In this document: piece after piece, positions 26,805-35,089 of the stretch
Numbering within the stretch: position 1 is the stretch's first letter
Layout of the letters: each line of letters opens with the position of its first letter
NCBI GenBank assembly: GCA_017994425.1
Contig: JAGOKS010000010.1
Location: 1-39,516, forward strand
Reading direction: 5' to 3'
Length of the DNA: 39,516 bases
Origin: Bacteroidales bacterium
GTDB taxonomy: Bacteria; Bacteroidota; Bacteroidia; Bacteroidales; WCHB1-69
The notes under the pieces: generated by a model
Database searches by the model: none
What the model saw: the letters and a program-made list of their open reading frames with translations, nothing else
What the model was told of the DNA's origin: nothing
Made by a program: the position numbers and the translations under genes

Positions 26805-28541
26805 ATGAAGAAAATTGGAATTTGCATTGTTTGTTTTCTTTTGTGCTCATACGTCATTGAAGCTCAAAATACCACAAAGAAAAATCGCAAAAAAAACACA
26901 ATTGTCGAAACAGAACAACTGTCCGACAAGGATAAAATAACAAATTCAGGAGTTTTTATTGATGCTGTTAAAGAACGACTAATAGGTAACCTAAATGAAG
27001 CCGAAAAATTGATTTTGCAAGTAATTGCATTAGAACCTTATCACGATGCTGCACATTTCGAATATGCTAATATTTTAGCTTATAATCAAAGAATACCTGA
27101 AGCAATTATTGAACTGAAAAAGGCTATCGAGCTTAATGATACTAATATATGGTATAAAATAATGTTAGGTGACCTTTATAATATGACACAAAATTTCAGT
27201 GAATCTGAAAAACTTTGGAAGTCAATAGTTGAAAAATATCCGGATAATTTAGAGTATTTGTATAATTATGCATTATCATTAATATTTCAAAACAAACTAA
27301 AAGAAGCACTCAAGGTATATGATAAAATGGAAATTCAAACCGGCATCAACGAAGAAATCGTTAGTGCTAAACATGGAATCTGGTTGCATTTGAAAGACAT
27401 GAAAAATGCTGCCAAAGAATTACATCGATTAACAGAAGCTTTTCCTTATGAGATTAAATACTATCTTCAAATGGCAGATTTTTATAATTCAAATGGGATG
27501 AGTGATAAAGCGATACCTTACATAGAAAAAGCAAAAAAAATAGACCCGAACAATTCTGAAATCAATATTGTTTTATATAACTACTACATTTCCAACAATA
27601 AAAATAAAGAAGCCTTTGAAGCCCTTGAAAAAGTTTTTGCTTCTTCTTCTTTGGATATAGAAGAAAAAGTAAAAATTATCATGCGTTATTTTCCTGTTAT
27701 TAATAAAAACAAGCTTTATCATAAAGAAGCTTTTATTTTATTGGATTCTCTTATTAAAGCCCATCCCAATAATCCCATAGCATGGTCGGTATATGCTGAT
27801 TTTCTCTCTAAAGATAACCGATTAGATGAAGCTGCTAAAGCCTACGAAAAAGTTATTCTTTTCGATAACTCGAAATATTTAGTATGGGAACAATACCTCT
27901 CTATATTAGTTGAGTTAGGACAATGGGATAAAGCCTATGAAAAAAGCTCCTTAGCCATGGAATTATTTCCCACGCAATCACTTCCCTATTATATTCAAGG
28001 TGTTGTTGCCGTACAAAAAAAAGACTGGAAAAACGCAATTAAATCATTAGAAGAAAGTCAAAAATTCAATATTGATAACGAAGATATGTTGAACCAAACT
28101 TATCTCTTTCTTGCGGAAGCCTATCATTATAACATGGAATATAAAAAATCGGATGATTGTTTTGAAAAATTATTAATGAAAAATCCGAACAATGCACTTT
28201 TACTTAATAACTATAGCTATTTTTTAAGTCTTCGTGGCGAACGTTTAGATTATGCGTTGATATTAGCAGAAAAAGCGAATAAAATATCCCCAAATACCGC
28301 TCTTTACGAAGATACTTTTGCTTGGGTCTTATTTAAAAAAGGTGAGATAGAAAAGGCTCAATTATGGTTAGAAAAAGCCTTAAATCACGGCGGGGATAAT
28401 GATGCGGAAATTTTAGAACATTACGGAGATATATTATACCATAAAGGAGAAAAAAGCAAAGCGTTGGAATATTGGGAAAAAGCAAAGAAATTAGGGGTAG
28501 ATAATCCGGAATTGATTAAAAAAATTGAAACAGCAAAATAA
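26805..28541 (+). CDS. Exported tetratricopeptide-repeat protein
   Basis: A 578-residue protein with a signal peptide (hydrophobic residues about 4-18, cleavage near IEAQ), a short Lys/Asn-rich linker and then tandem TPR units from about residue 55 to the end. Recognisable units include NEAEKLILQVIALEPYHD, PEAIIELKKAIELN, DEAAKAYEKVILFDN and KALEYWEKAKKLG. TPR solenoids bind peptides or assemble complexes; here the location should be the periplasm or the periplasmic face of the outer membrane, possibly as a lipoprotein-like factor although no lipobox is seen. No catalytic domain is visible. It sits between dut and the DUF721 gene. The specific role is unknown. Confidence 0.88.
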   Translation: MKKIGICIVCFLLCSYVIEAQNTTKKNRKKNTIVETEQLSDKDKITNSGVFIDAVKERLIGNLNEAEKLILQVIALEPYHDAAHFEYANILAYNQRIPEAIIELKKAIELNDTNIWYKIMLGDLYNMTQNFSESEKLWKSIVEKYPDNLEYLYNYALSLIFQNKLKEALKVYDKMEIQTGINEEIVSAKHGIWLHLKDMKNAAKELHRLTEAFPYEIKYYLQMADFYNSNGMSDKAIPYIEKAKKIDPNNSEINIVLYNYYISNNKNKEAFEALEKVFASSSLDIEEKVKIIMRYFPVINKNKLYHKEAFILLDSLIKAHPNNPIAWSVYADFLSKDNRLDEAAKAYEKVILFDNSKYLVWEQYLSILVELGQWDKAYEKSSLAMELFPTQSLPYYIQGVVAVQKKDWKNAIKSLEESQKFNIDNEDMLNQTYLFLAEAYHYNMEYKKSDDCFEKLLMKNPNNALLLNNYSYFLSLRGERLDYALILAEKANKISPNTALYEDTFAWVLFKKGEIEKAQLWLEKALNHGGDNDAEILEHYGDILYHKGEKSKALEYWEKAKKLGVDNPELIKKIETAK

Positions 28542-28549
28542 AGTAATAG

Positions 28550-28852
28550 ATGTTTCATATGAATAAAAGTAATTCGGAATGGCATATACAAGAGGCTTTT
28601 CTTCAAATGCTGGAAGAAAATCATCTCAAGGAAAAATATATAGAATATAAAATCTACGCTATGTGGGGAGATTTTATTGGAAAGCCTATCATGAAATATA
28701 CTACAAAACTCCATTTTAAAAACAAAAAATTATATGTTTACATTAACTCTCCTATCGTTAAAAATGAATTACGCATGTTACGAAGTGAGATACTTGAAAA
28801 TATTCAATTAAAAATTGGGAAAAATTACATTAATGATGTAATAATTAGATAG
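28550..28852 (+). CDS. DUF721 family protein, DciA-like
   Basis: A 100-residue protein with the DUF721 pattern: an N-terminal helix (IQEAFLQMLEENHLKEKY), a central MWGDFIGKPIMKYTTKLHFKN block, then LYVYINSPIVKNELRMLRSE, where the last helix follows the strand as in the KH-like fold of DciA. DciA proteins help load or stimulate the replicative helicase DnaB in bacteria without DnaC. A second in-frame ATG at 28559 would remove three residues and is equally possible. It starts eight bases after the TPR gene. Function is inferred from family resemblance only; the protein is short and has no long N-terminal extension. Confidence 0.75.
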   Translation: MFHMNKSNSEWHIQEAFLQMLEENHLKEKYIEYKIYAMWGDFIGKPIMKYTTKLHFKNKKLYVYINSPIVKNELRMLRSEILENIQLKIGKNYINDVIIR

Positions 28853-28931
28853 AAAATTTTATTTTTTTAATATATTATAAAAAAAATGATAAATTTTATT
28901 AAGAAAAAGTTATTTTTTTACAAAAATAATA

Positions 28932-28939
28932 TATTTTTG
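28932..28939 (+). promoter_or_regulatory. -7 element upstream of the Fur-family gene
   Basis: TATTTTTG matches TAnnTTTG and lies 34 bases before the ATG at 28974, in a very A+T-rich gap (28853-28973). No good -33 element is seen. Confidence 0.5.
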
Positions 28940-28973
28940 CACCGCAATAATCATTTTTTATTAATTTTATAAA

Positions 28974-29429
28974 ATGGAAATAGAACTACAAGAAAATTAC
29001 ACGTTTGAAGAATATCGCATTCTTTTTCATAGTATTTTAGATCAAAAAAAACTGAATAAAACTTCTGAACGATTCAACATTTTACGTGAAATATATGATA
29101 TTGAAGGTCATTTCACTGTTGAAACACTATATCGAAAATTAAAAGAAAAAAAATACCAAGTCAGTAAAACTACCATATATAATACTCTTGATTTATTGGT
29201 TGATATAAAGCTTATTATCAAACATCAATTCGGCGAAAATTGTGCACAATACGAAAAATACGATATGAAGAATGTACACGACCATATTGTTTTAAAAGAA
29301 ACCGGAGAGATTATTGAATTTAATAATGAAGCTTTAAATAATATAATCAAAGAAATCGAAGAAAAATACGGACTAAAGGTATATTATCGTTCGTTTACCT
29401 TGTATGGGGATAAAAAAAATAAAACATAA
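28974..29429 (+). CDS. Fur-family transcriptional regulator lacking the CxxC zinc motif
   Basis: A 151-residue Fur-like repressor. The winged-helix domain spans about 20-90, with the recognition helix in VSKTTIYNTLDLLVDIKLI. The dimerisation domain begins at the HDHIV motif (His residues of the regulatory metal site) and continues GEIIEFNNEAL. Where many Fur proteins have HDHLIC-x-x-CGK, this one reads HDHIVLKETGE, so both cysteines of the structural zinc site are missing and only one Cys remains in the protein (ENCAQYE). Metal binding may therefore rest on His/Glu ligands alone. It is followed 27 bases later by pyrF. Iron, zinc or peroxide specificity cannot be told from sequence. Confidence 0.88.
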   Translation: MEIELQENYTFEEYRILFHSILDQKKLNKTSERFNILREIYDIEGHFTVETLYRKLKEKKYQVSKTTIYNTLDLLVDIKLIIKHQFGENCAQYEKYDMKNVHDHIVLKETGEIIEFNNEALNNIIKEIEEKYGLKVYYRSFTLYGDKKNKT

Positions 29430-29456
29430 TTACAGAAGTATTAGCAACATATTATT

Positions 29457-30278
29457 ATGAATAAACAAAAACTGATAAACAATATTCAAGTAAAAAAAAG
29501 TTTTTTGTGTGTTGGTTTAGATAGTGATATTAATAAAATACCTCCTCATTTATTATCATCGGAAGATCCTATTTTTGAATTTAACAAAGAAATTATCGAT
29601 GCTACCCTTCCGTATACCATTGCTTATAAACCCAATTTGGCCTTTTACGAATCAAAGGGTTGGCAGGGATTACTGAGTCTTGAGAAAACAGTTGCTTATT
29701 TGCATTCCAAAAAAGACAGACCCTTTATTATTGCTGATGCCAAACGCGGCGACATCGGCAATACTTCCACACAATACGCTTTATCCTTTTTTGGCAATGC
29801 AAACGAAGATTTAAATTTTGATGCCGTTACCGTCGCCCCCTATATGGGAGAAGATAGCGTTAAACCTTTCTTGGCTTTTGAAAACAAGTGGGTTATTCTT
29901 TTAGCATTGACTTCCAACAAAGGAGCAGATGACTTTCAGTTATTAACGGCTAATGGGAAACGCCTATTTGAACATGTTTTGGAAACATCCAAACGATGGG
30001 GTAATGAGAACAACATGATGTATGTCGTTGGGGCAACCAAAGCTGAAATGCTAAAGGATATTCGTAAAATCGTCCCTGATAATTTTTTACTTATCCCGGG
30101 GATAGGAGCTCAAGGTGGCAGTCTGGATGCTGTAGTGAAATACGGCATGAACAAAGATTGCGGATTACTTGTAAACGCATCCCGTAGTATTATTTTTGCT
30201 TCCAACAAGCAAGATTTCGCCGAAAAAGCTGCCGAAGAAGCTGCTAAAATGCAAAAAGAAATGGCTGCTTACTTGTAA
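29457..30278 (+). CDS. pyrF: Orotidine 5'-phosphate decarboxylase
   Basis: A 273-residue enzyme for the last step of UMP synthesis (OMP to UMP plus CO2). It belongs to the longer PyrF subfamily found in Bacteroidota and actinobacteria. Substrate and catalytic residues are visible: LCVGLDSD near 17-24, K58 in [10 protein letters not shown], and the catalytic [10 protein letters not shown] with D94, K96 and D99. The phosphate-binding loop is [10 protein letters not shown], followed by a late Arg in VNASRSI. The length is normal and all catalytic residues are present. It lies just after the Fur-family gene on the same strand. Confidence 0.97.
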   Translation: MNKQKLINNIQVKKSFLCVGLDSDINKIPPHLLSSEDPIFEFNKEIIDATLPYTIAYKPNLAFYESKGWQGLLSLEKTVAYLHSKKDRPFIIADAKRGDIGNTSTQYALSFFGNANEDLNFDAVTVAPYMGEDSVKPFLAFENKWVILLALTSNKGADDFQLLTANGKRLFEHVLETSKRWGNENNMMYVVGATKAEMLKDIRKIVPDNFLLIPGIGAQGGSLDAVVKYGMNKDCGLLVNASRSIIFASNKQDFAEKAAEEAAKMQKEMAAYL

Positions 30279-30353
30279 ATAATTACCTTAATCATCTATT
30301 AATGAATATAAAATCGAAATAATACAAAAAAATAATTTGTGTTATTTTTTTTG

Positions 30354-30361
30354 TACATTTG
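30354..30361 (+). promoter_or_regulatory. -7 element upstream of the DUF975 gene
   Basis: TACATTTG matches TAnnTTTG, 42 bases before the ATG at 30404. A TTTG at 30336-30339 is only 14 bases upstream and is too close to be a standard -33 element. Confidence 0.5.
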
Positions 30362-30403
30362 CAATTACAATTAACCTAAATATTCACTTTAATTTATTTT
30401 AAA

Positions 30404-31019
30404 ATGTTAAAGAAAAATTCAGAACTTAGAGCTATTGCTCGCGAAACCTTAAAAGGAAATTGGACACCTGCGGTTTTAGCTGCATTTGTTTATATGATTA
30501 TAGCAGGTCTTGCCGGAGGTATTCCATTTATTAATTATATTACAACTTTTCTTGTGAGTTTACCTCTTGGGATGAGTGTTATTATCGTTTATTTAAAATT
30601 TTTACGAGGAGATAAAGAAAAAGCAGTTTCAAACATATTTGCTTTTTTTAATGATTATGGAAAGTATTTAGGCACTTCTTTGTTAGTGTTTTTTATTTAC
30701 TCTTCTATGGACGCTTTTATTAATTATCCCCGGAATCATTAAATCGTATGCTTATAGCATGACATATTACATTGTTAATGATAATCCGGAAATTGGCACA
30801 AATGATGCAATAGAACTAAGTATGAAAATGATGAAAGGGAATAAAATGAAATTATTTCTTTTAGATCTTAGCTTTATCGGATGGTTTTTATTAAGTATTT
30901 TGACCTTATGTATAGGGATGTTTTGGGTATATCCCTATATGTTGACAGCACGTGCTGCTTTTTATGAAGATATAAAAGCTAATTATAAAACTACTGAAAC
31001 AACAGCCGTTGTTGAATAA
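30404..31019 (+). pseudogene. DUF975-family membrane protein split by a one-base frameshift
   Basis: Two frames together encode one DUF975 protein of about 204 residues. The first frame runs from ATG 30404, with ARETLKGNW and two hydrophobic segments, and ends at TAA 30740-30742. Family sequence is then continued in the next frame, with TLLLIIPGIIKSYAYSMTYYI around 30711-30770 and the C-terminal DLSFIGWFLLSILTLCIG segment ending at TAA 31017-31019. Removing one T from the run TTTTTT at 30689-30694 joins the frames into LVFLFTLLWTLLLIIPG, which fits the family. The second half could alternatively start at ATG 30759. Possible causes are a sequencing or assembly error, a recent mutation, or slippage at the T-run. 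Family members are inner-membrane proteins of unknown function. Confidence 0.8.
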
Positions 31020-31037
31020 TTTTTTAATGTATAAAAC

Positions 31038-31073
31038 AAGAGCTGTTATCCTTATATTACAGCTCTTTTTTTT
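31038..31073 (+). terminator. Intrinsic terminator after the DUF975 gene
   Basis: AAGAGCTGT (31038-31046) pairs perfectly with ACAGCTCTT (31059-31067) around a 12-base loop, and a run of eight T follows at 31066-31073. The T-run ends exactly at the ATG of the Smr-domain gene. Confidence 0.88.
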
Positions 31074-31319
31074 ATGGCAAAACATAACGACACACGCACC
31101 ATAGACATTCACGGATTAACGGCTACAGAAGCCAAAGAACGTGTGGAAAAAGAAATTTCCTCTGCTCTTCCTTCTATCAAAAAAATCATTGTTATACATG
31201 GATATAATAAAGGTAATATTTTACAGAAAACCGTAAGAACCCAAATACGATCCAAACGCATACTCGAAATCCACCCTTGCTTTGCAAACGATGGAGAAAC
31301 AATTATTTTTTTGAAATAA
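31074..31319 (+). CDS. Small Smr-domain protein
   Basis: An 81-residue protein consisting almost only of an Smr domain: DIHGLTATEAKERVEKEI at about 10-27, then the IVIHGYNKGN loop with the conserved H-G pair, and a final beta strand. Smr domains occur at the end of MutS2 and as stand-alone proteins, and many nick DNA or cleave RNA. This one has the DxHG and HGxxxG-like elements, although the second reads HGYNKG rather than HGKGTG. The ATG at 31074 is the only possible start: the frame is open upstream only to 31035, with no ATG, and that stretch is the terminator hairpin. Transcription must therefore begin inside or read through the terminator. It converges with the helicase gene, 12 bases apart. 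Confidence 0.82.
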   Translation: MAKHNDTRTIDIHGLTATEAKERVEKEISSALPSIKKIIVIHGYNKGNILQKTVRTQIRSKRILEIHPCFANDGETIIFLK

Positions 31320-31331
31320 ATTACGTTAATA

Positions 31332-33494
31332 CTATCGTTTAGATTTTTTCCGCTTTTGCTTTGGCTTTTCATGAATGAGAGAAGTCAATCCATATTGTTT
31401 ACTATAAGCAACTATCACATCTAAAAACTCCTGACCAAAAGCTTCAATTTTCATTTTACCAAAACCACGTATCTGTTTGAGCTCTTTCAATGTTTGAGGC
31501 AGATAATTCACCAATTCTACCAAAGCTTTCGTACTCAACACCAAATTATAGGAAGGAGCATCCGTACTTTCTGAAATATCGCGACGCAATTGATTTAACT
31601 CGCGATATAAATCCGGATGGGTTGATTTCTCAATATTTGAACTTGATAACAATGCGTATGCATTGACATTCAATGGCGGTACACGAAATGACTTTTTGAG
31701 TGCATAATAGTTTTTGGTCGTATAATCTGTTTTCATACCTTGAATAATATGTTTTTTACGCGCCAATTCGGCAAAAAGGGATCGTATCGTTTCGTTGTAT
31801 TCCAATGCATCATTTCTCCTATCGGTTTCTGCAGGGGAATGCGGTATTTTTTTTAATAGTATATCGATTTTTTCAACAAAATATTCCGATGCTGCAATTA
31901 TGCGTTTAGCAATAGTATTATCCATTTGCTCCTTATTCAACAACAATTGTATCAACTGTTTCTGAAACCTGATAGCAACATTTTCCAATGCTACAATCTG
32001 TTGCATCACTGCATCAAGAAATGCTAAGGTTTCGCTATTAAAAGAATGTTCATTTTCTTTAACAAAAGATTGCAAAGCCGATAACTGACCTAAACATAGT
32101 TTAAAATCAAAAACAGAAAGAAGAATGCCTCTATTATAGGCTTGTTTTGCACTTTCAAGATGTGAATCTAATACGTGTGTTTCTTGTTTATTTTTCCCAT
32201 AATCAATGATATAATTATCGACAGCCAGCGAATCTTTATGTATAGGTGTTAAAAGTATCATTCCCTCCAGTGAACGACAACGACTAAGGGCAACATATAC
32301 TTGCCCTGAAGTAAATGCTGCTTCGGCATCGATTACAGCTTTTTCAAAAGTTAATCCTTGACTCTTGTGTATGGTAATAGCCCATGCCAACCGTAAAGGA
32401 TATTGGGTGTAACTTCCCAGCTCCACTTCTTCTATCTGTTTGGTTAACTTATTAATAGAATATTGTATATTTAACCATGTTTCAAGTATCACAGGAATTT
32501 CATCTTTATCATCCTCACAAGACACATAAATATGCCCCTCTTCGATTCGACTTATCTCTCCTATTTTCCCGTTATAATATCTTCGTGGATACCCTTTATC
32601 ATTACTTATAAACATTACTTTAGCTCCCACTTTTAATTCCAATACCGCTTCATTTGGGTAATTACGTTCCGGAAAATCACCTCTTATTAGCGCATCAAAC
32701 CGATGCGTTTCACTCTTAATTTTTGCCATTTCTTCCGCATTAATCCTGTCTGCTTTGGCATTATGAGTTGTTAAAACTATGTAAGTGTTTTTCTTAGGTA
32801 GTTTAAAATCGGGTTGATAACGTTCCAACAACAATTCAAGCCCTTTATCAGATAAACAATTATTCCGTACTTCATTCAGTAATCGGATAAAAGCTTCATT
32901 CTTCTGTCTGAAGATTTTATCAAACTCAATATAGAGCGGCGGATGTTCCTGAATGACTTTACTGTGAAAAAAATAAGGTGAAGGATAGAATTGTGATAAT
33001 ATTTTCCATTCTTCATTAAGCACTACCGGAGAAAGTTGATACATATCACCAATCAAAATGACTTGTACACCTCCGAAAGCTTCGGTGGGGCGAAATCGAT
33101 AATGACGCAGTATTGCATCCACTTCATCTAACACATCAGCGCGTACCATACTAATTTCATCTATCACCAATAATTCCAGCTCTTGCAATACCTTACGGCG
33201 AACATTGGTTATCTTTAATTTACTTATTAAATTACGTTTTCCTTCTAAGGTAGGTACAAAGGGCGTAAAAGGTAATTGAAAGAAAGAATGCATGGTTACA
33301 CCACCTGCATTTATGGCTGCAACCCCTGTTGGGGCAACAACAGCAATTTGTTTAAGACTATCTTCTTTTAGTTTGCGTAAAAAAGTTGTTTTTCCTGTTC
33401 CTGCTTTGCCTGTTAAAAAAATCGATTGTGCTGTCAACTCAGCAAACGAATTGGCAATGTTGTAAACAGTGCTTGTATCTTGCATGTGTTTCAT
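31332..33494 (-). CDS. Pif1/RecD-like SF1B helicase with C-terminal HRDC domain
   Basis: A 720-residue helicase counted from the ATG at 33494; another ATG at 33485 is also possible. The frame is open further upstream to a GTG at 33611, but a good promoter (33539-33567) lies inside that extension, so it is rejected. Walker A is GKAGTGKTT (residues about 29-37), Walker B is VIDEISMV, and later motifs include GDMYQLSPV, AWAITIHKSQGLTF and YVALSRCRSL, the SF1B set shared by Pif1 and RecD2. An HRDC domain occupies the C-terminal 70 or so residues (STKALVELVNYLPQTLKEL, then IRGFGKMKIEAFGQ), followed by a basic tail. It probably unwinds DNA in replication or repair. This Pif1-HRDC architecture is common in Bacteroidota. 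Confidence 0.92.
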   Translation of the reverse strand: MKHMQDTSTVYNIANSFAELTAQSIFLTGKAGTGKTTFLRKLKEDSLKQIAVVAPTGVAAINAGGVTMHSFFQLPFTPFVPTLEGKRNLISKLKITNVRRKVLQELELLVIDEISMVRADVLDEVDAILRHYRFRPTEAFGGVQVILIGDMYQLSPVVLNEEWKILSQFYPSPYFFHSKVIQEHPPLYIEFDKIFRQKNEAFIRLLNEVRNNCLSDKGLELLLERYQPDFKLPKKNTYIVLTTHNAKADRINAEEMAKIKSETHRFDALIRGDFPERNYPNEAVLELKVGAKVMFISNDKGYPRRYYNGKIGEISRIEEGHIYVSCEDDKDEIPVILETWLNIQYSINKLTKQIEEVELGSYTQYPLRLAWAITIHKSQGLTFEKAVIDAEAAFTSGQVYVALSRCRSLEGMILLTPIHKDSLAVDNYIIDYGKNKQETHVLDSHLESAKQAYNRGILLSVFDFKLCLGQLSALQSFVKENEHSFNSETLAFLDAVMQQIVALENVAIRFQKQLIQLLLNKEQMDNTIAKRIIAASEYFVEKIDILLKKIPHSPAETDRRNDALEYNETIRSLFAELARKKHIIQGMKTDYTTKNYYALKKSFRVPPLNVNAYALLSSSNIEKSTHPDLYRELNQLRRDISESTDAPSYNLVLSTKALVELVNYLPQTLKELKQIRGFGKMKIEAFGQEFLDVIVAYSKQYGLTSLIHEKPKQKRKKSKR

Positions 33495-33538
33495 TTTTTT
33501 ATAGATATGGTTATAATTTATGTGTTTAAATGCTTTTA

Positions 33539-33567
33539 CAAAATTACATTTTTTTATAACGCTACAA
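33539..33567 (-). promoter_or_regulatory. Promoter of the helicase gene
   Basis: The minus strand reads TTG (33565-33567), 18 bases, then TAATTTTG (33539-33546), close to the Bacteroidota consensus. The -7 element is 44 bases upstream of the ATG at 33494, which fixes the start downstream of it. Confidence 0.65.
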
Positions 33568-33648
33568 CATTTATTAATGAAATTATAAACAGATTTATAA
33601 ATTTGTAACACACGATAGGTATTTTATACATATATTTACATTCGACTT

Positions 33649-33679
33649 TTTGTTTATAAAAATTAATTATGTACATTTG
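33649..33679 (+). promoter_or_regulatory. sulA: Promoter of the sulfonolipid operon
   Basis: TTTG (33649-33652), a 19-base spacer and TACATTTG (33672-33679) form the best match to the Bacteroidota consensus in the window. The predicted transcript starts near 33686-33690, leaving a 5' UTR of about 130 bases before the ATG at 33818. Confidence 0.75.
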
Positions 33680-33694
33680 CAAATAGATAACGCA

Positions 33695-33784
33695 ATGATG
33701 CTCAGTTTATATATTATACACATTGACAATTATTTATTCTTGATTCCTCTTGTTTATATCAAAGAAAAACATACCTCAATTTGA
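33695..33784 (+). CDS. Possible 29-residue leader peptide in the sulA 5' UTR
   Basis: Two tandem ATGs at 33695 and 33698 open a 29-codon frame ending at TGA 33782-33784. The first ATG would be only a few bases from the predicted transcript start, and the stop is 33 bases before sulA. The peptide is hydrophobic (MMLSLYIIHIDNYLF...) and ends EKHTSI. It has no run of Cys, Met or Ser codons that would suggest classical amino-acid attenuation. In A+T-rich DNA a frame of this size can occur by chance, so this is only a candidate. Confidence 0.25.
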   Translation: MMLSLYIIHIDNYLFLIPLVYIKEKHTSI

Positions 33785-33817
33785 AAATTAAATAATAAAT
33801 CTCAAAAAAAATAAAGA

Positions 33818-35080
33818 ATGAAAGATATTTTTGAACGAATTAAAGCCACACCGGGTCCCTTGGGGCAATATCAATCCCAAGCTGATGGTTATTTTATGTT
33901 TCCTCAACTGGTAGGAGAAATTGGTCCGGAAATGGAATTTAATGGTAAAAAAGTGTTGAACTGGAGTTTAAACAATTATTTAGGCTTAGCCAATCATCCG
34001 GAAGTAAGGAAAGCAGATGCGGAAGGTGCCCAAAAGTATGGGATGGCTTCTCCTATGGGAGCACGAATGATGTCGGGAGATACAAAATATCATAAAGAAC
34101 TGGAACTAAAACTAGCCAATTTTGTTGGTAAACCGGCGGGATATCTTACTAATTTTGGATATCAAGCGATGGTTTCAATTATGGATGCTTTGGTAACACG
34201 TCGCGACATTATTGTGTATGACGCTGAATCACATGCCTGTATTTTAGATGGGTTGCGTTTACATATAGGTCGTAGTTTCGTATTTCGCCATAACGATATG
34301 GAAAACCTGCGAGATGTTTTAAAACGTGCTACTAAATTTGCCGATGAACAAGAAGGCGGTATTTTAGTCGTTACCGAAGGTGTTTTTGGAATGTCCGGAA
34401 ACTTGGGACGTCTTGATGGTATTGTAGCTTTGAAAAAAGACTTCAATTTCCGTTTATTAATAGACGATGCACACGGTTTTGGTACCATGGGTAAAACCGG
34501 AGCTGGTACTGCAGAACATTTTGGTGTTAGCGATGGCGTTGATATTCATTTCGCTACTTTTGCAAAAAGTATGGCAGGAATAGGTGCTTTTGTGGCTTCA
34601 AGTCCGGAAATTATTGACTTTTTACGCTATAACATGCGTTCTCAAATATATGCTAAATCATTACCTATGCCTATGGTTATTGGTTCGTTGAAACGATTAG
34701 AACTCCTTCAAACAAAACCTGAATTAAAAGAAAAACTATGGATGATAACCCATGCTTTACAAAACGGCCTGAGAGAAAAAGGCTTTAACATTGGCAGCAC
34801 GCAATCACCGGTAACACCTGTTTTACTCAATGGAACGGTTGCTGAAGCTACGAATATTGTTGTTGATTTACGTGAAAACTACAATCTCTTCTGCTCGTTG
34901 GTATTGTATCCTGTTGTTCCAAAAGATGTTATCATGTTACGCTTAATTCCTACCGCTGTACATACTTTAGAACACGTTAAACGAACTATTGATGTATTCA
35001 GTGAAGTAAAAGCCAAGCTCAATGCCGGAAAATACAACTTACCAATACCGAATATGAATATGGTAAAGAAAAAACAATAA
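33818..35080 (+). CDS. sulA: Cysteate acyl-ACP transferase (3-ketocapnine synthase), alpha-oxoamine synthase family
   Basis: A 420-residue PLP enzyme of the family that includes serine palmitoyltransferase (Spt), KBL and AONS. Visible active-site elements are H139 in DAESHAC, D216 and H219 in IDDAHGFG, and the PLP lysine K250 in FATFAKSMAG. Exactly 30 residues later is K280 in QIYAKSLP, where Spt has FSA(S/A)LP. From memory, SulA of Alistipes finegoldii has its PLP lysine at 251 and a second active-site lysine at 281 that is alanine in Spt; this is an almost exact match. The predicted reaction is cysteate plus acyl-ACP to 3-ketocapnine, CO2 and ACP, the first committed sulfonolipid step; the same activity has also been called CapB. 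The next two genes encode a cysteate-synthase candidate and an SDR reductase. KBL/AONS annotations are the main alternative. Confidence 0.82.
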   Translation: MKDIFERIKATPGPLGQYQSQADGYFMFPQLVGEIGPEMEFNGKKVLNWSLNNYLGLANHPEVRKADAEGAQKYGMASPMGARMMSGDTKYHKELELKLANFVGKPAGYLTNFGYQAMVSIMDALVTRRDIIVYDAESHACILDGLRLHIGRSFVFRHNDMENLRDVLKRATKFADEQEGGILVVTEGVFGMSGNLGRLDGIVALKKDFNFRLLIDDAHGFGTMGKTGAGTAEHFGVSDGVDIHFATFAKSMAGIGAFVASSPEIIDFLRYNMRSQIYAKSLPMPMVIGSLKRLELLQTKPELKEKLWMITHALQNGLREKGFNIGSTQSPVTPVLLNGTVAEATNIVVDLRENYNLFCSLVLYPVVPKDVIMLRLIPTAVHTLEHVKRTIDVFSEVKAKLNAGKYNLPIPNMNMVKKKQ

Positions 35081-35089
35081 AAAAATTGT

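Noticed and set aside
30759..31019. Independent 86-residue membrane protein
   Set aside because: Conserved DUF975 sequence continues upstream of its ATG in the same frame (IIPGIIKSYAYS), so it is the second half of the broken gene.
33495..33611. N-terminal extension of the helicase frame to a GTG at 33611
   Set aside because: A TTG-N18-TAATTTTG promoter lies inside it, the residues are not helicase-like, and ATGs at 33494 and 33485 lead straight into the ATPase domain.
33818..35080. Plain 8-amino-7-oxononanoate synthase or 2-amino-3-ketobutyrate CoA ligase
   Set aside because: No biotin or threonine-degradation genes are adjacent, and the second lysine 30 residues after the PLP lysine plus the neighbouring genes fit SulA better.
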